From NCBI GenBank assembly GCA_002774705.1, contig PFCN01000037.1:1-10073 (forward strand): a DNA stretch of 10,073 nt, read 5' to 3'. Each line of letters opens with the position of its first letter. Position 1 is the first letter of the stretch. Origin of the DNA: Candidatus Niyogibacteria bacterium CG10_big_fil_rev_8_21_14_0_10_42_19. Lineage in GTDB: Bacteria > Patescibacteriota > Minisyncoccia > 1-14-0-10-42-19. The translations under genes and the position numbers were made by a program. The notes below the pieces were generated by a model. It was not told the DNA's origin and searched no databases. It worked only from the letters and a program-made list of their open reading frames with translations. This document shows, in pieces, positions 5,452 through 10,073 of this stretch.

Positions 5452-6861
5452 ATGACTTATTTATTAATATATAACACTAAGACTCGCGCAATAGAGGAGG
5501 TCAAGCCCATTCGCGTCAACAAGATCGGATTTTATGCCTGTGGACCGACGGTTTATCAATATGCCCATATTGGGAACTTTCGAACATATATTTTTGAAGA
5601 TATCTTAAAAAGAACATTGCGTCTTTTAAATTATAAGGTCAAGCATGTGATAAATATAACCGATGTTGGCCATCTTACTTCGGATGAAAATGACGGCGAG
5701 GATAAGATCGAAAAAGAAGCCAGGCGCCAAAGAAAGACAGCTTACGAGATAGCGCGTTTTTATGAGAAAGTGTTTAAAAAGGATATTAGGCGCCTAAATA
5801 TAGAGGAGCCGGATATTTGGGCGCGGGCATCAGAGCACATAAAAGAACAGATTAATTTAATCAAAATTCTTGAGAAAAAAGGTTTTACTTATCGCATATC
5901 GGATGGAATATACTTCGACGTTTTGAGATTTAGAAAGTACGGCGAATTATGGAAAACGGCGCCAAAAGAAACGCGCGCGCGTGATAATATAACAATAAAA
6001 GAAAAAAAGAATCCCCAGGATTTTGCTTTATGGAAATTTTCCGCGCCTTCCGGAGCAGATCCCTCAACCATTAAAAATTTTCCGTTGAGGGATATGCAGT
6101 GGCCCTCTCCCTGGGGTATCGGTTTTCCGGGGTGGCACATAGAATGCTCCGCTATGTCTATGAAGTATTTAGGTAAGCATTTTGACGTACACGCCGGGGG
6201 GATAGATCATATACCCGTTCATCACACCAACGAAATAGCTCAATCGGAGGCCGCCTCGAACATGCCCTTCGTTAATTATTGGGTGCACGGCAATTTTTTA
6301 CTTGTCGGAGGAAAGCGCATGGGAAAATCGGAGAAAAACTTTTTAACACTTGATGAGCTCGTAGATAAAGGTTTTGATCCTCTTGATTACCGCTATTTGG
6401 CGCTGACCGCGCATTACCGCTCTCCCCTCTTTTTTTCTTTAGACGCGCTTAAATCTTCAAGGAACGCGCGATTGCATCTTACAACCATAATTCAAAAGCT
6501 TTATCAAACAAAAAAGAAAATATCCAAAAAAGAGTCTTTAAAATTTAAAGACGATCTATTGGAGACTGTAAGAGTCGACCTTGATACGCCTAAGGGTCTC
6601 GCGTTGTTGTGGAGCCGTATCGAAGACATTTCGATAAATGAAATATTATGGGCCGATCGGATATTCGGATTAGGTTTAAATAAAGTAAAACCGCTTAAAA
6701 TTTCGAATAAAATAAGAAATCTTCTTAAAAAGCGCGATAGTTATCGAAAGGGAAAAAACTGGAAAGAAGCCGATATAATCCGGCTTGAGATTAAAAAATA
6801 TGGATTTGAAATAGAAGATTCTTCGCGAGGTCCGGTCTTAACTTCGTTATCTTTTTCTTGA
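5452..6861 (+). CDS. cysS: Cysteinyl-tRNA synthetase
   Basis: A 469-residue class I synthetase charging tRNA-Cys in the cytosol. Seen motifs are FYACGPTVY (28-35, zinc ligand C30), HIGN (39-42), TDVGHLTSD (70-78), WHIECSAMS (228-236, zinc ligand C232) and HAGGIDHIPVHHTNEIAQSE (247-266, ligands H257 and E261). All four zinc ligands are present. The KMSKS loop is KRMGKSEKN (288-296), a variant with Gly for Ser and EKN for LGN. The helical anticodon-binding C-terminus is short but ends with the usual R..G.WKEAD.IR..I...G...ED region. An in-frame ATG at 5365 would add 29 residues. I reject it because the family N-terminus starts at MTYLLIYNTK, and the extension would cross the ctp promoter and the -10 at 5437. 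The last 15 bp overlap the convergent gene. There is no Shine-Dalgarno sequence. Confidence 0.96.
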   Translation: MTYLLIYNTKTRAIEEVKPIRVNKIGFYACGPTVYQYAHIGNFRTYIFEDILKRTLRLLNYKVKHVINITDVGHLTSDENDGEDKIEKEARRQRKTAYEIARFYEKVFKKDIRRLNIEEPDIWARASEHIKEQINLIKILEKKGFTYRISDGIYFDVLRFRKYGELWKTAPKETRARDNITIKEKKNPQDFALWKFSAPSGADPSTIKNFPLRDMQWPSPWGIGFPGWHIECSAMSMKYLGKHFDVHAGGIDHIPVHHTNEIAQSEAASNMPFVNYWVHGNFLLVGGKRMGKSEKNFLTLDELVDKGFDPLDYRYLALTAHYRSPLFFSLDALKSSRNARLHLTTIIQKLYQTKKKISKKESLKFKDDLLETVRVDLDTPKGLALLWSRIEDISINEILWADRIFGLGLNKVKPLKISNKIRNLLKKRDSYRKGKNWKEADIIRLEIKKYGFEIEDSSRGPVLTSLSFS

Positions 6862-7260
6862 GCTTTTTGAGTTGGTTTTAGCTTTAATTTTAGCTTTTAT
6901 CGGCTTAAGAACGCTTTTTTGTGTTTTTCCGACTTCTTTTTTGATGTTTCCCCAGTGGCTTTTTAATTCTTTGGCCATTTGGTCGAGATCTTTTTTGTTT
7001 ATATTAAGAGAACGATAAGCTTTAACCGCCTCATCTACGGCGTGCTTATAGGTTTTTTCGTCGATATGCTTTATTTTTTTAAAATTTTTAGCCACCTCAT
7101 TTTTTGCCTTTGATACCCATTCTTTGGCTTTTTTCCTGTTTTTCACTCCTTTGGGGCCTGTAAAAAAATATAAACCGACCGCGGTAACGGCTGCCGTTGC
7201 CGCGACTCCCGCTCCAACCTCTGCCGCTAATTTATGCGAACTTTTTTTCTCTTTAGTCAT
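6847..7260 (-). CDS. Small membrane-anchored lysine-rich protein, hypothetical
   Basis: A 137-residue protein of unknown function. A basic N-terminus (1-10) precedes one Ala/Val/Gly-rich transmembrane helix (about 12-33, AAEVGAGVAATAAVTAVGLY). A charged helical region follows (FTGPKGVKNRKKAKEWV..AKNEV) with heptad-like spacing, then HWGNIKKEV near residue 103. The last 25-30 residues are strongly basic (KPIKAKIKAKTNSKSSRKR), resembling histone-tail or nucleic-acid-binding tails. Proteins of this layout recur in Patescibacteria as uncharacterised YtxH-like proteins (recalled, not searched). If the tail is cytoplasmic it might tether DNA or RNA to the membrane; that is inference only. Its stop lies inside cysS, giving a 15-bp tail-to-tail overlap and no room for a terminator. 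The ATG at 7260 has no Shine-Dalgarno sequence. Confidence 0.78.
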   Translation of the reverse strand: MTKEKKSSHKLAAEVGAGVAATAAVTAVGLYFFTGPKGVKNRKKAKEWVSKAKNEVAKNFKKIKHIDEKTYKHAVDEAVKAYRSLNINKKDLDQMAKELKSHWGNIKKEVGKTQKSVLKPIKAKIKAKTNSKSSRKR

Positions 7261-7268
7261 ATGATTTA

Positions 7269-7274
7269 ATTATA
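7269..7274 (-). promoter_or_regulatory. Possible -10 element for the lysine-rich protein gene
   Basis: Minus-strand TATAAT lies 8 nt before the ATG at 7260, which would give a leader of 1-2 nt. No good -35 exists, and a second TATAAT (7307-7302) could instead give a leader of about 35 nt. In such A/T-rich sequence chance matches are likely. Confidence 0.35.
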
Positions 7275-7336
7275 ATAAAAAATAAAAACGACTCACTTAA
7301 TATTATATATTATTTTGTTTAAAAAAAGAATATCGA

Positions 7337-7795
7337 TTAATAAATATCCACGCTCGTTCCAATCTTTATATCGTGGTCTTCGGCCCATCCGGAACTAACC
7401 TCAAGCACGTATTTTACCGGATTTTTTGGCCTGAATATTTCAGGGTAAGACTCCGGGGCGGCGTTGCGCGTGATATCTACTACCGTAAAATTTTTTCCGA
7501 TCCATATCATATCTAAAGAAAAAAGCATATCTTTCATCCAAAATCCGTGGCGGTCGGGTTTATCGAATACAAAGAGCATACCCTCGCCTTCTTTGAGACC
7601 ATCCCTTCCGGAAAGACCTCGAGATCTTTGCTCCACGGTTGTAGCGAGCTCAACCGTGACTATTTCGCTGTTTATTTTTACTTCGGCGTATTTATGTTTA
7701 AAAGGGAAATCTTTAAGCGTTAAAAAAGCGCTTAGCGCAAAAACCGAAATAATTATCGCCGTAAAAATAAGAGCGTTTTTTTTTGCATAGGACAT
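7337..7795 (-). CDS. DUF192 family protein, membrane-anchored or exported
   Basis: A 152-residue protein of the DUF192 (UPF0127) family. Residues about 7-26 are a hydrophobic signal anchor or signal peptide (ALIFTAIIISVFALSAFLTL), so the domain is probably outside the membrane. The DUF192 core (about 38-150) shows the family hallmarks: V.VELATT.EQR.RGLSGR (47-64), GMLFVFD (72-78), FWMKDM (85-90), F.LDMIWI (92-99) and a late VLEVSSGWA..H.I..G (130-146). The biochemical role of DUF192 is not established. It starts 6 nt after the doxX stop with no Shine-Dalgarno sequence, so it is almost certainly co-transcribed and perhaps translationally coupled with doxX. No terminator is obvious in the 76 nt before the next gene. 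Confidence 0.9.
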   Translation of the reverse strand: MSYAKKNALIFTAIIISVFALSAFLTLKDFPFKHKYAEVKINSEIVTVELATTVEQRSRGLSGRDGLKEGEGMLFVFDKPDRHGFWMKDMLFSLDMIWIGKNFTVVDITRNAAPESYPEIFRPKNPVKYVLEVSSGWAEDHDIKIGTSVDIY

Positions 7796-7801
7796 TTTGA
7801 T

Positions 7802-8305
7802 TTATTTTCTAGTTATACCTCTTATCGGTGATTGAGAAGGAGCCAAATCCTTTTTTGGTTTAGGCAAAAAAAGGTTCCAGAGGAATCCGTCTATCCCCCA
7901 GTATTGCCCTGCCAAGGTGGAGGCGAAGAATCCGAAAATAAGAGCATATATGATGTGTTCATCCACTAAATATGAATGAGCGCCGACATATGGGAAGGTT
8001 AAGCCCGGGAAATAATAAAGGATCATCATTAAAACTCCCCCAACAGACGCGAAACGGGTTAAAAAACCAAAAATCAACGCCAACCCGATTAATAATTGAC
8101 CCCACTCGTTTAAAAGATTTATCCAATCAATGTTTTGAGAGCCCGCGAGCCAATTATAAAATTGAGGGAATGTTTTCGCGCTTTTTAAAAATCCTTCCGC
8201 GCTCCATTTTGGATCAAGTAGTTTTGTGGCGCCCGAGTATAAGAATATCCAGCCCATGGATATTCTTAATAAAAATAGAAAAAATTTTGATGACCCATTT
8301 GCCAT
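7802..8305 (-). CDS. DoxX family membrane protein
   Basis: A 167-residue integral membrane protein of the DoxX/DoxD superfamily, a four-helix bundle. Hydrophobic segments lie at about 8-27, 66-84, 86-100 and 113-134. The family pattern is visible in LLRISMGWIFLYSGATKLLDP (12-32), the second helix with E67 and the G-rich LLIGLALIFGFLTRFA, and late DEHIIYALIFGFF. The C-terminal tail (about 146-167) is hydrophilic and basic, probably cytoplasmic. DoxX relatives include the small subunit of archaeal thiosulfate:quinone oxidoreductase and bacterial proteins implicated in redox homeostasis. Most homologues, including this one, are uncharacterised. It lies 64 nt downstream of pyrD with its own extended -10 in the gap, and 6 nt upstream of the DUF192 gene. 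The start at 8305 is supported by the hydrophobic segment following closely; there is no Shine-Dalgarno sequence. Confidence 0.88.
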   Translation of the reverse strand: MANGSSKFFLFLLRISMGWIFLYSGATKLLDPKWSAEGFLKSAKTFPQFYNWLAGSQNIDWINLLNEWGQLLIGLALIFGFLTRFASVGGVLMMILYYFPGLTFPYVGAHSYLVDEHIIYALIFGFFASTLAGQYWGIDGFLWNLFLPKPKKDLAPSQSPIRGITRK

Positions 8306-8343
8306 AAAGTATAAATAAAATTATTAATACGGCCTATATAAAA

Positions 8344-8352
8344 ATTATACCA
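8344..8352 (-). promoter_or_regulatory. Extended -10 promoter upstream of doxX
   Basis: Minus-strand TGGTATAAT (TG at 8352-8351, TATAAT at 8349-8344) is a perfect extended -10. No strong -35 is seen; the -35 position overlaps the pyrD stop. Transcription would start near 8337, with a leader of about 32 nt. The doxX-DUF192 pair could therefore be expressed separately from pyrD. Confidence 0.55.
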
Positions 8353-8369
8353 CATTCACGCGCCCTACA

Positions 8370-9503
8370 CTAAGTATTCGCGTCAACGCCCACGGCTTCG
8401 GATATATGTAAAAATCCATCTTTTTTAAGAAGATAAATGAGGCCCATATTTATTTGATAAGGAAGTTGAGGCCCTTTATAGATGAGCCCGGTTATGAGCT
8501 GCAAAAGAGATGCTCCGTTGCGGATCTTTTCATAAGCATCTTCTGCGGAAAAAATGCCTCCGCATCCGATAATGACGAGCCTCTCCCCGAAATTTTTATA
8601 GGCAAGTTTTATAAGCTCTCTCGAGCGAGCTTGCGTCGGTTTTCCGCTAAGGTTTCCTTTACGGTCTTTGAATTGAAAGGCCTCTTCGGTTTTTATCGCC
8701 GGATTATTCCGGTTTTTTTCGAGATTACCGAAAATAACTCCGACTACGGGGAACGAGCTTATTATCTTGAGCATTTCAAGAGTTTCTTCGTTTGTTTTAT
8801 TTATCGGCATTTTTATAAAAAGTGGCTTTTTTAATTTCAATCCCTTGATGGGATTTAAGATTTTAATCAGATTGTCGGGGTCCGAAAAACTTTCACTTCC
8901 GGAAAGATTCGGACAGCTGATATTCAATTCATAATAATGAAAAGGATTCCCGTTTTTTTCCAACAATTCAAATGATGAGACGATGTCGCCCACAGCTTCA
9001 TCAAGCGAAAGGTCCGAGTTCGTTTGGCCTATGCTTATGCCAACGGGAAGATTGAATTTATTTCCCGCAACATTTTGCATTACGACCAGTACCCCGGGAT
9101 TTTTAAAACCCTTGTTGACTAAGATAGACCCGGACTCTACCAGCCTACTTAAACGAGGCTTAGGGTTTCCTTCGCTTGGTTTGTTCGTGATTGTCCCGAC
9201 GGTTTCAAATCCGAAGCCAGTAGCAGACATAAACCCCGTAAGTTTGGCATTATAATCGAAACCGGCGGCAAGCCCGATCGGATTTTCAAAATCTATCCCT
9301 GCAATTTTTTGTTTTAATGAAGGATCGTAAATATGAAAAAATCGTTCGATGAATTTTGAAAAACCTATATTCCCGAGGCCTTCTCCTAAATTTATTACGA
9401 ATTCGTGAACCCGTTCGGCATCAAAAATAAAAAAGACTCTGCGCAAAACGAGGCGGTAAAAAAATGAAAAAATATTAATCAATGAATAATTTAACTTATT
9501 CAT
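8370..9503 (-). CDS. pyrD: Dihydroorotate dehydrogenase, class 2-like (quinone type) with a Cys catalytic base
   Basis: A 377-residue FMN enzyme oxidising dihydroorotate to orotate in pyrimidine synthesis. The N-terminal extension (about 1-45, hydrophobic FSFFYRLVLRRVFFIFDAERVHEF) matches the membrane-associating helices of class 2 enzymes. The TIM barrel shows PIGLAAGFDYNAK (75-87), GFGFETVGTIT..P..GNPKPRL (96-118), N.GF.N.G (130-137), GISIG.TN, NISCPN (194-199), FIKMP with K231, LSGKPT (285-290), IIGCGG (311-316) and ASLLQLITGLIYKGP. Overall order and length are class 2. Two active-site positions deviate. The base position of NxSxPN is Cys (C197), as in class 1, where class 2 has Ser. The Lys after GxD in class 2 is Tyr (Y84). 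From memory this form recurs in Parcubacteria. The gene sits 26 nt after the small gene at 9530 and has no Shine-Dalgarno sequence. Confidence 0.93.
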   Translation of the reverse strand: MNKLNYSLINIFSFFYRLVLRRVFFIFDAERVHEFVINLGEGLGNIGFSKFIERFFHIYDPSLKQKIAGIDFENPIGLAAGFDYNAKLTGFMSATGFGFETVGTITNKPSEGNPKPRLSRLVESGSILVNKGFKNPGVLVVMQNVAGNKFNLPVGISIGQTNSDLSLDEAVGDIVSSFELLEKNGNPFHYYELNISCPNLSGSESFSDPDNLIKILNPIKGLKLKKPLFIKMPINKTNEETLEMLKIISSFPVVGVIFGNLEKNRNNPAIKTEEAFQFKDRKGNLSGKPTQARSRELIKLAYKNFGERLVIIGCGGIFSAEDAYEKIRNGASLLQLITGLIYKGPQLPYQINMGLIYLLKKDGFLHISEAVGVDANT

Positions 9504-9529
9504 AAAACTGCCGGTGATATTTTAATTTA

Positions 9530-9802
9530 TTAAAGCTTTTTTTTCAGCTCTTCTTCCAGGATTTTTATTTGGTTTTCCGATAGGCTGTGTTTTGACTTGT
9601 GTTCTTTTAGCCATTTAATACCCCGGTCAAGTTCTTTTTTGTCTATTCCGTGGTCGGGTCCGCCTTCTTCAATGTCTCCATGATAGATCTTTTCTATGTC
9701 TTTGATATCGTTGTCGTGGAACCCTTCGTATCGAAGATGTTGGCGGACTTTTTTAAATTCTTCCCGATTTACTTTTGGTTTGTCCTTAAAAAATATTCCC
9801 AT
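9530..9802 (-). CDS. Small charged helical protein, hypothetical
   Basis: A 90-residue soluble protein that I do not recognise functionally. It is highly charged and predicted mostly helical: KVNREEFKKVRQHLRYEGF (10-28), a linker with an acidic/Gly stretch DIEEGGPDHGIDKKEL (43-58), then GIKWLKEHKSKHSLSENQIKILEEELKKKL. There is no signal peptide or membrane segment and no Cys. Small proteins starting MGIFF.DKPKV followed by this layout are, from memory, common hypothetical proteins in Parcubacteria. The gene begins 37 nt after the cupredoxin-like gene and ends 26 nt before pyrD on the same strand, so co-transcription is likely. A possible weak promoter (TTGATA at 9854-9849, TAAATT at 9831-9826) precedes it. 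No Shine-Dalgarno sequence is present. Confidence 0.72.
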   Translation of the reverse strand: MGIFFKDKPKVNREEFKKVRQHLRYEGFHDNDIKDIEKIYHGDIEEGGPDHGIDKKELDRGIKWLKEHKSKHSLSENQIKILEEELKKKL

Positions 9803-9839
9803 ATATTTAAATTTTTATTAATAATAATTTATTTTATCT

Positions 9840-10073
9840 TTATTGAACTATCAATATTGCGCCGGTATGTTCCGGTTTATTTAAATTCTTATAAATTATG
9901 AATCCTGTTTCCGTAAACGTGTATTCATATATATCCCCCTTTGACGATGTTTTATCTTGCCCAAAATACGCGAAAGATTTGTTTTCGGTTTCCGAATATT
10001 CAGTCGAAGCCAGGCGCAGAGCGTTGTTGCTGTTATTTATAAATCTTATTGTCTCACCTCTTTTTGCGTTTAA
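9840..10073 (-). CDS. Cupredoxin-like domain protein, 3' part (5' end beyond the window)
   Basis: An open minus-strand frame runs from the window edge to TAA at 9842-9840, giving 77 C-terminal residues with no start codon inside the window. The pattern is the second half of a plastocyanin-like beta barrel: LNAKRGETIRFINNSNN (1-17, the V..G..V.F.N.s strand), about 30 variable residues, then YEYTFTETGFIIYKNLNKPEHTGAILIVQ, matching Y.F.F...G.Y.Y....P.HTG.I.V. The copper site appears degraded. The first ligand His after the N-N-S loop is replaced (ALRLAST), no Cys occurs at the GxFxYxC position (IIYKN), and only the late His (residue 69) remains. It may therefore be a structural, non-copper cupredoxin fold, probably exported. 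It is upstream of, and probably co-transcribed with, the small gene and pyrD. The protein is incomplete here, so domain content upstream is unknown. Confidence 0.72.
   Translation of the reverse strand, partial: LNAKRGETIRFINNSNNALRLASTEYSETENKSFAYFGQDKTSSKGDIYEYTFTETGFIIYKNLNKPEHTGAILIVQ

Noticed and set aside
8454..9255. Plus-strand open frames opposite pyrD, and similar ones opposite pyrG, ctp, doxX and DUF192
   Set aside because: These frames are antisense to clearly conserved proteins and show no family motifs or initiation signals.
1..10073. CRISPR array, insertion sequence, attachment site, phage or toxin-antitoxin module
   Set aside because: No regularly spaced repeats, transposase or integrase motifs, terminal inverted repeats with target duplication, or paired small genes of that type were seen.

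Overview
The window looks like a chromosomal segment of an uncultivated Candidate Phyla Radiation bacterium (Patescibacteria), most likely of the Parcubacteria. This rests on recalled family resemblance, not a database search. Supporting points are the A+T-rich intergenic DNA, the compact gene packing, several short single-helix membrane proteins of a kind I associate with Parcubacteria, and divergent but recognisable housekeeping proteins (CTP synthase, CysRS, dihydroorotate dehydrogenase). Stop codons TAA, TAG and TGA are all used as stops, so there is no sign of the TGA=Gly code. Ribosomal protein L9 is present, which argues against those CPR lineages reported to lack it.

Layout, left to right. 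1-350: a small membrane protein gene (+) whose -10 box sits directly before the start codon. 452-862 (-): a membrane-anchored protein with a C-terminal Ada-like metal-binding fold. 925-1134 (-): an unusually GC-rich, hairpin-dense non-coding stretch ending in a textbook intrinsic terminator. It lies immediately 3' of a 114-residue Cys/His-rich gene (1135-1479, -) that has a near-perfect sigma70-type promoter and the only good Shine-Dalgarno sequence in the window. 1638-1916 (+): rpmA (L27), sharing a bidirectional terminator with the next block. 2002-5345 (-): a ctp (S41 protease)-rplI (L9)-pyrG (CTP synthase) transcription unit. 5452-6861 (+): cysS, divergent from ctp. 6847-7260 (-): a lysine-rich membrane-anchored protein overlapping the end of cysS tail to tail. 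7337-10073 (-): a run reading, in transcription order, cupredoxin-like protein (cut by the window edge), small charged protein, pyrD, DoxX, DUF192 protein.

Functional themes are translation (L27, L9, CysRS), pyrimidine supply (PyrD makes orotate, PyrG makes CTP) and the cell envelope or redox (S41 protease, DoxX, DUF192, cupredoxin-like protein, small anchored proteins). Two system-level signals stand out. Most genes lack a Shine-Dalgarno sequence, and at several of them the -10 element ends only 6-9 nt before the ATG, which predicts leaderless mRNAs. The 925-1134 region looks like a structured RNA of a class I cannot name. I found no tRNA, rRNA, CRISPR array, insertion sequence or phage gene, and no convincing multi-gene novel system.
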